Of a stretch of 58,764 bases of DNA, positions 43,075-52,194 are shown piece after piece; within the stretch, counting starts at the first letter, position 1; each line of letters opens with the position of its first letter. The DNA comes from Parabacteroides sp. AM08-6 (GTDB lineage Bacteria; Bacteroidota; Bacteroidia; Bacteroidales; Tannerellaceae). The translations under genes and the position numbers were made by a program. The notes under the pieces are model-generated. The model had not been told where the DNA came from. It saw only the letters and a list, made by a program, of their open reading frames with translations, and made no database searches. The DNA is taken from the NCBI RefSeq assembly GCF_003473295.1, contig NZ_QRMP01000021.1, forward strand, positions 1 to 58,764, in the 5' to 3' direction.

Positions 43075-43906
43075 AGGTGCGGGCATTTTCCCATCCTATC
43101 AGGGCTATCTTTCGTTCTCTTCCCCAGTGATATTGACCGAACAAGCCGGTCGATAGGATAACACGATGGCAGGGAATGAAAAAGGCAACCGGATTGTCAC
43201 CAACGGCAGAGCCGACGGCACGACAGGCTTTCGGACTATTCAAACGGCTGGCTATATCACCATAAGTAGCCAGCTTTCCCATTGGAATTTTCAATAATGC
43301 TTCCCAAACTTTCAGCTGGAAGTCCGTTCCTTTTACATGCAGCTTGATGGATTTCGGGTTCTGCCAGTCCTGTTGGAAAAAGGCAACGGCCTGCCGCTGA
43401 ATATCATCAGGCTGTTCTCGGTAAGAGGCATTCGGGAAAAGGGTTTTCAGTTCGGCAAGCGCAACAGTACGTTCGTCTGCAAAAGCCATATAGCAAATGC
43501 CTTTTCCGGTTGAAGCGACCAACAGTTCTCCAAAAAGACTTTCCGCAAAACTATAGCCGATTGACAGTTTTTCTCCTCCGTTTTTATACTCTCCGGGCGT
43601 CATACCTTCAATCGAGACAAAAAGGTCGTGCAGGCGTCCTGTGCCGGACAACCCAACTTCCAAGGCGGTATCAAAAAGCGTAGCTTCCCGTTCTTTCAAT
43701 ATCCTTTTAGCATGTTCGATACTTATGTATTGCAAAAACTTTTTCGGACTGACGCCGGCCCATTCCGTAAAGATACGTTGAAAATGGTCGGGACTGAGAT
43801 TCACCTCTCCGGCCACTTCTTCCAGAGAGGGTTGTGCTTTATAGTTCTCACCGATATAACGAATTGCTTTCCTGATACGTTCAAAATTTAAAACCTCTTG
43901 TGTCAT
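43046..43906 (-). CDS. AraC-type HTH fused to O6-methylguanine-DNA methyltransferase
   Basis: A 286-residue Ada-like fusion. Residues about 8-105 are an AraC HTH (PSLEEVAGEVNLSPDHFQRIF), then YSFAESLFGELLVAST, and the methyltransferase domain with PVAFFIPCHRVILSTG, whose Cys accepts the alkyl group, and an RAVGSAVGDNP loop. It lacks the N-terminal Cys-rich Ada zinc domain that senses methylphosphotriesters, so the response trigger differs from E. coli Ada. It repairs O6-alkylguanine and may self-regulate. It is divergent from the AraC-GyrI gene. Confidence 0.88.
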   Translation of the reverse strand: MTQEVLNFERIRKAIRYIGENYKAQPSLEEVAGEVNLSPDHFQRIFTEWAGVSPKKFLQYISIEHAKRILKEREATLFDTALEVGLSGTGRLHDLFVSIEGMTPGEYKNGGEKLSIGYSFAESLFGELLVASTGKGICYMAFADERTVALAELKTLFPNASYREQPDDIQRQAVAFFQQDWQNPKSIKLHVKGTDFQLKVWEALLKIPMGKLATYGDIASRLNSPKACRAVGSAVGDNPVAFFIPCHRVILSTGLFGQYHWGRERKIALIGWENARTSTIATTTIP

Positions 43907-44030
43907 GCCTATACGCTACCTTATTATTACGGTTACAAAACTAACATTCTTTATGAGAAAGCAAAACCCGTTTCTTGCGAAATGTTGATAAGTTAGCAAG
44001 ATTGGAAAAGTAATCCGTATAAGTACGCCT

Positions 44031-44038
44031 TATCTTTG
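44031..44038 (+). promoter_or_regulatory. Bacteroidales -7 promoter box
   Basis: The octamer tatctttg is an exact TAnnTTTG match 12 bases before the AraC gene's ATG at 44051, giving a very short leader. Confidence 0.55.
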
Positions 44039-44050
44039 CGGAAGTAAAAG

Positions 44051-44920
44051 ATGAAACAGAATATGCAACAAAGAACATCGACAAAAGAAGAGTACCTGAA
44101 GCGCGTCAACGAGGTAATTGAATATATCAACAATCATTTGGGAGAAGATATAGACTTAAACCGATTGGCGGAAATGTCACATCTGTCTCTTTATCATTTC
44201 CACCGGGTGATGAGCGCATTCCTGGGCGAACCTCTTGGAGCCTTTATAGTACGGACACGAATCGAGACTGCAGCCCGGTTACTCCGCTATACAGACCTTT
44301 CCATCAGCGACATTGCTTACCGGATTGGGTACGGTGCACCCTCCTCTTTGTCAAAAGCTTTCCGGCAATTCTATTCTATTTCACCGAATGAGTATCGAAA
44401 CAATAAAGAATATATAATCATGAAACCGGAAAAAATATGGCCTGACTTACAGTTGCAAGGCGAAATGAAAGAAATTCCAGTAAGAAACGTTATTTACATC
44501 CGCTTGACAGGAGATTACCGTCTAAACGATTACTGTGGGACATGGATGAAGTTGATACAGTTCGTACGCGAACAAAACCTCCCGATGGGAGATGTCTGTC
44601 CGCTCTGCATCTACCACGATGACCCGAAAGTAACCTCTCCCGACAAGTTACGTACCGATGTATGTATGGTAGTGCCTGTAGCCGTGACACCCAAAGGTGA
44701 AGTCGGAGCCAAGCAAATACCGGCAGGCAGGTATGCCTCTTTTCTCTATAAAGGTTCGTACGAACACCTGCAAGCTGTCTATGACACCATTTATGCCAGA
44801 CACATCCCGGAAATGGGATATTCCCTGCGTGATGAACCCGGTTACGAACGTTACCTGAATGACCCCACCCAGACAAAACCAGAAGATTTGCTGACGGAAA
44901 TCTGTATTCCTGTGGAATAA
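44051..44920 (+). CDS. AraC family regulator with GyrI-like domain
   Basis: A 289-residue regulator. The N-terminal AraC DNA-binding domain (about 12-115) contains IDLNRLAEMSHLSLYHFHRV and ISDIAYRIGYGAPSSLSKAF. The C-terminal GyrI-like ligand domain (about 130-289) contains RNVIYIRLTGDY, VCMVVPV and AGRYASFLYKGSYEHLQAVY. Such proteins sense small, often cationic or toxic molecules (Rob/BmrR type). It is divergent from the Ada-like gene. The small gene and MATE exporter downstream could be targets, an inference from position. Confidence 0.88.
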   Translation: MKQNMQQRTSTKEEYLKRVNEVIEYINNHLGEDIDLNRLAEMSHLSLYHFHRVMSAFLGEPLGAFIVRTRIETAARLLRYTDLSISDIAYRIGYGAPSSLSKAFRQFYSISPNEYRNNKEYIIMKPEKIWPDLQLQGEMKEIPVRNVIYIRLTGDYRLNDYCGTWMKLIQFVREQNLPMGDVCPLCIYHDDPKVTSPDKLRTDVCMVVPVAVTPKGEVGAKQIPAGRYASFLYKGSYEHLQAVYDTIYARHIPEMGYSLRDEPGYERYLNDPTQTKPEDLLTEICIPVE

Positions 44921-45006
44921 GCTGCCGGTTAAGTATTTTTAGTTCTGTCCGGAAGTCTTTTTGTCTTCTCGGTTGTTATAAGGAACAACTCGCTAAATAT
45001 ACCGTT

Positions 45007-45264
45007 ATGACAATGACAAAAAGAACTTCCAGTGACAAACTGGACACAGCAGAAAGGCGGGAACTTCCGGATTCTGCCTTCGGATTGCCAGACAGACGCG
45101 AATTTCCAATGCCGGATGCAGCCCATGTCCGTGCCGCCGAAGCGTATTTCCATTATGCTCCTGAGGAATATAAGCCGCTACTGGCTCAACGAATACTCCA
45201 AAAGGCAGCAGAATTCGGTGTAGACGTAGAAAGTCCTACCGTCCTATCGTGGGCGGAGAAGTAG
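45007..45264 (+). CDS. Small DUF6582-like hypothetical protein
   Basis: An 85-residue soluble protein: a polar N-terminus (about 1-25), then LPDSAFGLPDRREFPMPDAAHVRAAEAYFHYAPEE cut into the family pattern (LPxxAFGLP, PMPDAxHVRxA), and a C-terminal helical segment. It resembles the DUF6582 family, sometimes found near phage-type or structural genes, whose role is unknown. It is followed by the leader of the MATE gene, with a separate promoter box. No operon partner is certain. Confidence 0.6.
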   Translation: MTMTKRTSSDKLDTAERRELPDSAFGLPDRREFPMPDAAHVRAAEAYFHYAPEEYKPLLAQRILQKAAEFGVDVESPTVLSWAEK

Positions 45265-45324
45265 GGAGTATGTTTCCTTTTCAAGAAGATTTAGGTACTT
45301 CCACTTTTGTATCCGAAAAAGTCC

Positions 45325-45551
45325 TACCTTTGTCCCGTAAACAATTCTAACAGTAAAGTTCAACCCATGAAACACCAGCTCTGTATATAGCGTTTCTCTT
45401 CTGAAATAACAGGCGAAAAGATTCCAGCCTGTTCATTCGCTATCCTATACATATACAGGGTATGGTATTTTATTCTATTACTTTTTTAATCATCGCTACG
45501 GTACATTCCTGGTTTGGAGTGTATCCGGACGCATACATTTTAAATTGAATT
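45325..45551 (+). promoter_or_regulatory. Promoter and structured leader of the MATE gene
   Basis: The -7 box tacctttg (45325-45332) is an exact TAnnTTTG match, so the transcript has a leader of about 215 nt. The leader can fold into nested stems: 45379-45387 with 45452-45460 (nine pairs, one G-U), 45388-45392 with 45438-45442, and an inner hairpin 45408-45414 with 45427-45433. A 7-codon frame (MKHQLCI, 45367-45390) runs over the 5' arm of the outer stem. A 28-codon frame starts one base after the 3' arm. The layout is that of an attenuator or riboswitch, and the class is not recognised. Confidence 0.55.
45462..45548 (+). CDS. 28-codon upstream ORF before the MATE gene
   Basis: The frame encodes MVFYSITFLIIATVHSW followed by 11 residues, with a stop at 45546-45548. 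It ends three bases before the MATE start and begins one base after a predicted stem. The first ~17 residues are hydrophobic, so a leader peptide or tiny membrane protein coupled to the MATE gene is plausible. There is no family evidence. Confidence 0.4.
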   Translation: MVFYSITFLIIATVHSWFGVYPDAYILN

Positions 45552-46877
45552 ATGAACTTTACATACAAACAAATCTGGCACATCAACTATCCAATAATGA
45601 TGAGCCTGCTAATGGAACAATTAATAAACATGACAGATGCTGTCTTCTTGGGACGAGTAGGAGAAGTAGAATTGGGCGCATCGGCACTGGCATGCATGTA
45701 TTATCTGGCAATCTATATGCTGGGATTCGGCTTTGGGCTGGGTGTACAGGTGATGGTCGCACGAAAAAACGGGGAAGGTCGTTTGCAAGACACCGGACGG
45801 ATATTCTGGCAAGGGCAGTATTTTCTAATCGGACTGTCTGCGACAGTCTGCCTCTTGTCCGAGCTTTTTTCTCCCATATTATTGAGACGGATTATTTCGT
45901 CGGAGGCTGTCAGGCAGGCAGTTACGGACTATGTAAGTTGGCGCTGTTACGGACTGTTTTTCGCTTTTCCCGTATTGGTTTTCCGTTCTTTCTTTGTCGG
46001 AATCACGAAAACAAAGGTATTAATTGTCAATTCCATATTAATGGTTTTGGCCAATGTAGTGTTAAATTTCCTGCTGATATTCGGATATGGTGGACTTCCG
46101 GCGATGGGGATTGCCGGAGCAGGACTGGCTTCTTCACTGGCGGAGGGCTTCTCTTTACTCTTTTTTATTCTATATACCGGAAAAAAAGTCAATAGTATAA
46201 GATATGGGTTAAATGCGGTTTACGATTTCCGATTGTTGTGGCAACTCACAAAAATGTCGGTCTGGACAATGATACGTTCGTTCATTTGTGTCATTCCCTG
46301 GCTTCTCTTTTTTGTTATCATTGAACATTTAGGAGAAACACAGTTGGCGGTTGCGAACATCATACGGAATGTTTTTACGATATTCTTTGTGATTTTAAAT
46401 TCGTTCGCAACGACAACCAGTGCACTGGTAAGCAACCTTCTGGGAGCTGGAGAAAGACAATACATCCTGTCTCTGTGCCGGAAAGTAATTCGGTTAAGTT
46501 ATCTTGTCGGCGTCCCGTTCGTCCTGTTGGCGCTTTTGGGAGCGAACTATGTACTCAGGATTTACACCGGAGACGAGACACTACTAAGGGAAGCTTTCCT
46601 TCCGTATATAGTGATGTTGTCAAGTTATTTTCTGTCGGTACCGGGATATACCTATTGTAATGCAGTCATAGGCACGGGACATACCCGTATCGCTTTCCTA
46701 TTCCAGGCAATGACAATCCTTGTATATTTGGTCTACCTGTATATACTCTCTTTGTATCCGTCGCTACCATTAGCTATTTATTGGACAGCAGACTATCTGT
46801 ATGCTTTGCTGTTATTCGTATTTTCTTACCATTATATGTGTACGCACGAACAATTCAAAGCTCGTTTGGTTTTATAA
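45552..46877 (+). CDS. MATE family efflux transporter
   Basis: A 441-residue inner-membrane exporter with twelve predicted helices. The N-terminal half has YPIMMSLLMEQLINMTDAVFLGRVG, GFGFGLGVQVMVARKNGEG and an asymmetric repeat in the C-terminal half (NVFTIFFVILNSFATTTSALVSNLLGAGE). MATE proteins export cationic drugs or metabolites with Na+ or H+ antiport. The structured leader and upstream small ORF suggest regulated expression. It is followed 28 bases later by fumC. The substrate is unknown. Confidence 0.88.
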   Translation: MNFTYKQIWHINYPIMMSLLMEQLINMTDAVFLGRVGEVELGASALACMYYLAIYMLGFGFGLGVQVMVARKNGEGRLQDTGRIFWQGQYFLIGLSATVCLLSELFSPILLRRIISSEAVRQAVTDYVSWRCYGLFFAFPVLVFRSFFVGITKTKVLIVNSILMVLANVVLNFLLIFGYGGLPAMGIAGAGLASSLAEGFSLLFFILYTGKKVNSIRYGLNAVYDFRLLWQLTKMSVWTMIRSFICVIPWLLFFVIIEHLGETQLAVANIIRNVFTIFFVILNSFATTTSALVSNLLGAGERQYILSLCRKVIRLSYLVGVPFVLLALLGANYVLRIYTGDETLLREAFLPYIVMLSSYFLSVPGYTYCNAVIGTGHTRIAFLFQAMTILVYLVYLYILSLYPSLPLAIYWTADYLYALLLFVFSYHYMCTHEQFKARLVL

Positions 46878-46905
46878 TAAACAGACATTAATAAAATAGC
46901 ATATT

Positions 46906-48312
46906 ATGGAATATCGGATAGAAAAAGATACAATGGGAGAAGTGAAAGTTCCCGTTGATGCTTATTATGGAGCACAAACACAGCGCAGTGTGGACAACTT
47001 CAAGATTGCGCGTGACATTAACCGGATGCCCAAAGAGGTGATTTATGCCTTTGCATATCTGAAAAAAGCGGCGGCAATGGCAAATAAAGAGGCAGGCGTT
47101 TTGTCTGCTGAAAAGTGTGATTTAATCGGACGAGTCTGTGATGAAATCCTTGCAGGCAAGCTGGATGATGCTTTCCCTTTGGTCGTCTGGCAAACAGGAA
47201 GCGGCACGCAGACCAACATGAACGTGAATGAAGTAATTGCGAACCGGGCACAAGTTCTCAGTGGTGGCAAACTGACCGACAAAGAAAAAATCCTGTCTCC
47301 GAACGATGATGTCAACAAATCTCAATCGTCCAACGATACTTTTCCGACGGCCATGCATATAGCCGCATACAAAATGTTGAAGGAAGTAACTCTTCCCGGA
47401 CTTGAAAAATTGCATACTACGCTGGTGAAGAAAAGCCGGCAGTTTATGACAATTGTCAAGATAGGGCGTACGCATTTCATGGATGCAACGCCTCTTACGC
47501 TCGGACAGGAGTTCAGCGGTTATGCCTCACAACTGGAGCACGGCATACATGCTATCAAGAATTCGCTCATGCATCTGGCCGAATTGGCTATCGGCGGTAC
47601 GGCTGTCGGAACCGGCATCAACACTCCTCCCAACTTCGATGAATGTGTAGCAAAACGTATTTCCGAACTGACCGGTCAACCTTTTGTCAAGGCTCCGAAC
47701 AAGTTTGAAGCACTTGCTTCCCATGACGCATTGGTAGAAGTTCACGGAGCTTTGAAAACCGTAGCTGTCAGTCTGATGAAGATTGCTAACGATATACGTA
47801 TGTTATCCTCGGGACCACGAGCCGGCATCGGTGAAATACATTTGCCGGAAAATGAACCGGGTTCGTCCATTATGCCGGGCAAAGTAAATCCGACACAGTG
47901 TGAAGCCTTGACAATGATTGCAGCCCAAGTTATGGGAAATGACGTAGCTATTTCGGTCGGAGGGGCCAATGGGCAGTTCGAACTGAATGTATTCAAACCG
48001 ATGATTATCTATAATTTCCTGCATAGTGCACGCCTCATTGGTGAAGGTTGCCTCAACTTCAATGACCGTTGTGCCGTTGGTATCGAGCCTGTCCGGGAAA
48101 ACATTCAGAAACATCTGGACGACTCACTGATGCTTGTGACGGCTTTAAACCCGAAAATCGGTTATTACAAAGCCGCTTCTATCGCCCAGAAAGCCTATAA
48201 AGAGAATAAAACATTGAAACAGGCTGCCATCGAACTGGGCCTGCTTACCGCAGAAGAATTTGACGAATGGGTCGATCCATCCAAGATGGTAGGTAAACTG
48301 GAAGAAGAATAA
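46906..48312 (+). CDS. fumC: Class II fumarate hydratase
   Basis: A 468-residue member of the fumarase/aspartase superfamily. [20 protein letters not shown], with the SGTQTNMN phrase of fumarase C (aspartases have GAGTSTNMN-type), [14 protein letters not shown], and [16 protein letters not shown], the signature loop with the catalytic Ser. It interconverts fumarate and malate in the TCA pathway. Full length. Terminator at 48342-48398. Little space after the MATE gene could allow read-through. Confidence 0.92.
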   Translation: MEYRIEKDTMGEVKVPVDAYYGAQTQRSVDNFKIARDINRMPKEVIYAFAYLKKAAAMANKEAGVLSAEKCDLIGRVCDEILAGKLDDAFPLVVWQTGSGTQTNMNVNEVIANRAQVLSGGKLTDKEKILSPNDDVNKSQSSNDTFPTAMHIAAYKMLKEVTLPGLEKLHTTLVKKSRQFMTIVKIGRTHFMDATPLTLGQEFSGYASQLEHGIHAIKNSLMHLAELAIGGTAVGTGINTPPNFDECVAKRISELTGQPFVKAPNKFEALASHDALVEVHGALKTVAVSLMKIANDIRMLSSGPRAGIGEIHLPENEPGSSIMPGKVNPTQCEALTMIAAQVMGNDVAISVGGANGQFELNVFKPMIIYNFLHSARLIGEGCLNFNDRCAVGIEPVRENIQKHLDDSLMLVTALNPKIGYYKAASIAQKAYKENKTLKQAAIELGLLTAEEFDEWVDPSKMVGKLEEE

Positions 48313-48341
48313 TGCGTACAGATTTATTTCCCGTATGAGAC

Positions 48342-48398
48342 AAAACGGCTCCTTATTCTTTTCTCTTCTTTTGAGAATGAATAAGGAGCCGATTTTAT
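48342..48398. terminator. Bidirectional terminator between fumC and the S8 protease
   Basis: Arms cggctccttattc and gaataaggagccg form a perfect 13-bp stem with a pyrimidine-rich loop, flanked by A and T tracts. Both convergent genes can use it. Confidence 0.85.
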
Positions 48399-48417
48399 TT
48401 AATATCTGACGGTTACA

Positions 48418-50595
48418 TTACAACTTCAATTTACGGCTGACCGTTCCTTTCTCCGTCGCAATCCGTACGAAGTAGACACCCGAAGGAAGCTGCCCAACGT
48501 TTATCCGGTAATCGACCGATGAAGGAGTATTGACCTTTTCTCCGTACCAATGACGTCCGGCAGCATCATAAACATGCACGGTAAAAGTTTCGGGCATAGA
48601 TGCCCAACGGATATGAAAACTGCCGGGAGTACTTCCGTTATAAACCGAAACAGCTTCTTGAGGAGAAGTTGTAAGTATCTCTTCATTCGAAGTTTCTGTA
48701 CCTAATACATCCAAAAGTCCTTTGTATACGTCAATCTTTCCATACCCCCATGCCCCGTTAGGATATTCAATGCCTTTATCCCGAATAGCAGTACGAGAAA
48801 ACACATCCCTGATATCATCGGGCGAAAGAGTTGGATTGTCCTGAAGCCAAAGAGCAATACTTCCGGAAACAAACGGTGTTGCCATAGAAGTTCCACTCAT
48901 GGCTCCCCAGGAATATTGTTTACCGTCCTTAGTTATATTCTTTACGATATAGAGGCTGTCTGCATCCATTCCGGCTTGAGTGTTCAGATAAAATGAACTG
49001 AAAGAAGAGACTACCAAATGTCCGGGCGCAGTAATTTCCGGTTTGATTCGTCCATCCAAAGTCGGACCGACACTGGAAAAGAGTGCTAATTCGTTCCTAT
49101 AATAACCATCCCAATAAAGCTGTTTTCCATATACATTTCTAAACTTAAAACGAGCGGCATAAGCACCTACGGAAATAACTTCGGAGGCTGTGGCCGGTGA
49201 ATTAATAGAATAATCGCTGCTGCCAGCCCGGTAACGGGTCCCCTTTCCTAAGTCGGAGAAAAGGCTATTCTCAAAGCTCCAAGCTCTTACCGGCGTACCT
49301 TTCGTTGCTGTTCTCAATAAAAAGACTTCCTCGTTCTCTGTATTTTTTGGATATTCAATATAAATCATCATATTATATTTCCCGTTTTCCGAATAAAGTT
49401 GAGGACGGAAAGAGACTTTATAAGTACGGCTTTTGTCCTCACTATTAAATTTATAGGTTCCTCCCCTTCTATTATCCACGGAAATGAAGTCACTGGTTTG
49501 TATTGTCTTTCCTTGTTTTGTGTCATACAAATCCAAACAGACGGAGAATAAACCTTCTTGCTTATCTCCCCACAAATCTATAAAGGTATGGGGACTATCC
49601 GGACCGCTTGTACGCAAAACAAAAGTTCGCAATGTATCGGATGGGGTCATTAAATCGACATAGAGCGGCATATCACCGCTATTACCCGCAGCAGCCGTAA
49701 CAATCTTACCCGGCCCGCAGAACTCATTAATCATATAATCTAAGTTATCAGTCCCATCGTGAGGCCCCAACCCATTGCCAAGGCTCAAATTCACGACGCA
49801 AGGCTTCCCTTCTCCCTCCGCATATTGGAAGATATAATTGATACTATTTGCCAAATCAACGTCAGAAAAGCTACTGGGAACCAAACACAAATCACTCTCG
49901 TAAGCAACACCTTTATAAGGAGTGCCTGCTCCGCTTCCGGCTGCAATACCCGCCACATGAGTAGCATGTGTCACGGTTTTCGAATCGAGAGATCCTCCGG
50001 CTCTCAGTATTTCCTCCTGAGTAACTAATTCTTCGTGGGTATCATCCGAGTTCAGGTCCCAAACTCTTTTAATACGAAAGTTTTTTCCTTCCGCATCATA
50101 AAAGGTAGGATGCGTATAGTCCATACCCTGATCTATAACCCCGATAATTACCCCTTTTCCGGTATATGGATGCGACAATCCCATACCTAAGTGTGCAGGT
50201 AATACATCCGATGCGCGTAAAGCCGAATCCATGGAAGCGACCATCGGACGGGCTGCTTGGATATATGCTATCTCCGGTTGTTCGGACAATGCTTCCAAAG
50301 ACTTGTAGGGTATTAAAACTGTCGCTCTGTCGTTCACCCGGGTTTGTATCTCGCAACCGGCGGATATTAAAACATCCCAACCTTTCTCGTCGGCCACCTT
50401 TACAAAAGCGGACAGTTTATTTCCGGACATTCCGCTTTTTAATAATCCGGAAAGCGTATCTTGACTGGCTACTTTGTCAAGAAGGATACGGGTATAAGGG
50501 GAAAGCTTAGAAAAGTCAGCATCCTGTGCCCAAATGACCTGACCTCCGAGAAGGAGTATCACAAACATAGATAATAAAAAGTTTCTTTTTCGCAT
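48418..50595 (-). CDS. Subtilisin-like (S8) protease with T9SS-type C-terminal domain
   Basis: A 725-residue exported serine protease: signal peptide about 1-23, an N-terminal propeptide-like region (about 30-125), and the S8 domain with IGVIDQGMDYTHPTF (Asp155), HATHVAGIAAG (His213), AAAGNSG and SGTSMATPFVSG (Ser near 580). The C-terminal ~80 residues (VSVYNGS, FTVHVYDAAGRHWYG, QLPSGVYFVRIATEKGTVSRKLKL) resemble the sorting domain of type IX secretion substrates. This predicts secretion or surface anchoring. It is divergent from the radical-SAM gene. T9SS genes are not in the window. Confidence 0.85.
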   Translation of the reverse strand: MRKRNFLLSMFVILLLGGQVIWAQDADFSKLSPYTRILLDKVASQDTLSGLLKSGMSGNKLSAFVKVADEKGWDVLISAGCEIQTRVNDRATVLIPYKSLEALSEQPEIAYIQAARPMVASMDSALRASDVLPAHLGMGLSHPYTGKGVIIGVIDQGMDYTHPTFYDAEGKNFRIKRVWDLNSDDTHEELVTQEEILRAGGSLDSKTVTHATHVAGIAAGSGAGTPYKGVAYESDLCLVPSSFSDVDLANSINYIFQYAEGEGKPCVVNLSLGNGLGPHDGTDNLDYMINEFCGPGKIVTAAAGNSGDMPLYVDLMTPSDTLRTFVLRTSGPDSPHTFIDLWGDKQEGLFSVCLDLYDTKQGKTIQTSDFISVDNRRGGTYKFNSEDKSRTYKVSFRPQLYSENGKYNMMIYIEYPKNTENEEVFLLRTATKGTPVRAWSFENSLFSDLGKGTRYRAGSSDYSINSPATASEVISVGAYAARFKFRNVYGKQLYWDGYYRNELALFSSVGPTLDGRIKPEITAPGHLVVSSFSSFYLNTQAGMDADSLYIVKNITKDGKQYSWGAMSGTSMATPFVSGSIALWLQDNPTLSPDDIRDVFSRTAIRDKGIEYPNGAWGYGKIDVYKGLLDVLGTETSNEEILTTSPQEAVSVYNGSTPGSFHIRWASMPETFTVHVYDAAGRHWYGEKVNTPSSVDYRINVGQLPSGVYFVRIATEKGTVSRKLKL

Positions 50596-50919
50596 AAATT
50601 GATTTGTTTCGTTTAAAGTCTACGTCATTCCCGGGGTATCCTAACAATAAGTAATGCCTGGTTCCAACAGGTCTGCCCACGAAAGCCCGCTGGTTGTGTA
50701 CTTCATAAAAATTATCACTTATAAGGCAAAGGTAACTAATTTTTCTACTATATATCACACTTGTGGTAACTTTATAAAAAAAGGAGATGCACTTGTCCGA
50801 TATGCTTGTAAGTATTCTTTCATAAGGCAACCGGCAAATAAATGAAAACTTTAACTAAATCCGCCATACGGAAAGATATAATCCTAAGAATTTCTTCTTA
50901 TTTTTGTTCAGAAATCCCC
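50596..50919. other. Intergenic region between S8 protease and radical-SAM genes
   Basis: About 320 bases with no credible gene. On the right it holds the -7 box at 50899-50906. A 63-codon frame on the + strand (50654-50845) has no family features. The long frame of the radical-SAM gene opens at 50842, but its first 26 residues are not family-like. Confidence 0.6.
50899..50906 (+). promoter_or_regulatory. Bacteroidales -7 promoter box
   Basis: The octamer tatttttg is an exact TAnnTTTG match 13 bases before ATG 50920. It lies inside the open frame that starts at 50842, so it supports 50920 as the true start. Confidence 0.6.
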
Positions 50920-52191
50920 ATGTATGATATGGACGAAAGTGTTCTCGAAAAATTAAAGATATTGGCTGAGTCTGCCAAATATGATGTTTCCTGCGCTTCC
51001 AGCGGAACGTCGCGTTCCAGTAAAAGCGGCGGCATCGGAAGTGCGGCAGGATGGGGTATTTGCCATAGCTTTGCGGAGGACGGACGATGCATATCGTTAC
51101 TCAAAATCATGTTGACAAACTATTGTATGTTCGACTGCGCTTATTGTATTAACCGCAGGAGTAACGATATCCGGCGGGCAACTCTCTCGGTAACCGAACT
51201 GGTCAACCTGACGATTGAATTTTATCGCCGTAATTATATCGAAGGACTTTTCCTAAGCTCCGGAGTCGTTCGCAATGCCGACTACACGATGGAACGCCTG
51301 GTTCGTGTGGTAAAAGACCTTCGGCTGGTACACCGTTTCAACGGGTATATTCACCTGAAAAGTATTCCCGGAGCCAGCCAGGAACTGGTGAACGAGGCAG
51401 GGCTTTATGCCGACCGTATGAGCGTAAACATCGAAATTCCCAACGAAAAGAGCTTGCAATTGCTGGCTCCCGAAAAAGATTTTAAAAGTGTATTCCAACC
51501 GATGCGTTATATTCAGCAAGGCGTTCTCCAAAGCGCGGAAGAACGAAAGCGTTTCCGCCACGCTCCGCGTTTTGTTCCTGCAGGGCAAAGTACACAAATG
51601 ATAATCGGAGCTACGCCTGATTCGGACAAAGACATTTTACATCTTTCGTCTGCTCTCTATCAACGTCCGACAATGAAGCGCGTTTATTATTCAGGCTTTA
51701 TTCCTGTGAATGAGTACGACAACCGTCTTCCGGCACTCAAACAACCGCCGCTTGTACGAGAGAACCGCCTTTACCAAGCTGATTGGTTGCTTCGCTTCTA
51801 CCAATTCAAGGTGGACGAGATTGTAAACGATACTTACCCGGATTTGGACTTGGAAGTAGACCCGAAATTATCCTGGGCACTCCGTCATCCGGAAGTTTTT
51901 CCGGTCGATATAAACAAAGCGGATTATGAAATCCTGCTCCGTGTACCGGGCATCGGTGTTAAGTCCGCCAAATTGATTATCGTATCCCGCCGCTATTCCC
52001 GGCTGGGGAGCGAACAACTAAAGAAAATTGGGGTAGTGATGAAAAAGGCCCAATATTTCATTACTTGTCATGAGCTGCCCATGCAAACCATCCACGAAGT
52101 AAGTCCTGAAGCCGTACGCCGGCTGCTTATCCAAAAAAAGGGACGGAAAAAGACGGACGAACGGCAACTAATCCTTCAATTCCAAGACTAA
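50920..52191 (+). CDS. Putative DNA modification/repair radical SAM protein
   Basis: A 423-residue protein from ATG 50920 (MYDMDESVLEKLKILAESAK). The CMFDCAYC segment is the C-x3-C-x2-C radical-SAM cluster motif, preceded by CISLLKIMLTNY. The C-terminal half contains a helix-hairpin-helix-like segment (LLRVPGIGVKSAKLIIVSRRYS), typical of DNA-binding repair proteins. It matches the family annotated as putative DNA modification/repair radical SAM protein, which is always paired with the TIGR03915 protein. The two genes are separated by three bases. The lesion or modified base acted on is unknown. Confidence 0.85.
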   Translation: MYDMDESVLEKLKILAESAKYDVSCASSGTSRSSKSGGIGSAAGWGICHSFAEDGRCISLLKIMLTNYCMFDCAYCINRRSNDIRRATLSVTELVNLTIEFYRRNYIEGLFLSSGVVRNADYTMERLVRVVKDLRLVHRFNGYIHLKSIPGASQELVNEAGLYADRMSVNIEIPNEKSLQLLAPEKDFKSVFQPMRYIQQGVLQSAEERKRFRHAPRFVPAGQSTQMIIGATPDSDKDILHLSSALYQRPTMKRVYYSGFIPVNEYDNRLPALKQPPLVRENRLYQADWLLRFYQFKVDEIVNDTYPDLDLEVDPKLSWALRHPEVFPVDINKADYEILLRVPGIGVKSAKLIIVSRRYSRLGSEQLKKIGVVMKKAQYFITCHELPMQTIHEVSPEAVRRLLIQKKGRKKTDERQLILQFQD

Positions 52192-52194
52192 CAA

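Noticed and set aside
45545..46195. Long + strand frame overlapping the start of the MATE gene
   Set aside because: It runs in another frame within a clear twelve-helix transporter gene and has no protein-family features.
46906..48312. Aspartate ammonia-lyase instead of fumarase
   Set aside because: SGTQTNMN and MPGKVNPTQ are fumarase C phrases; aspartase has GAGTSTNMN and MPAKVNP.
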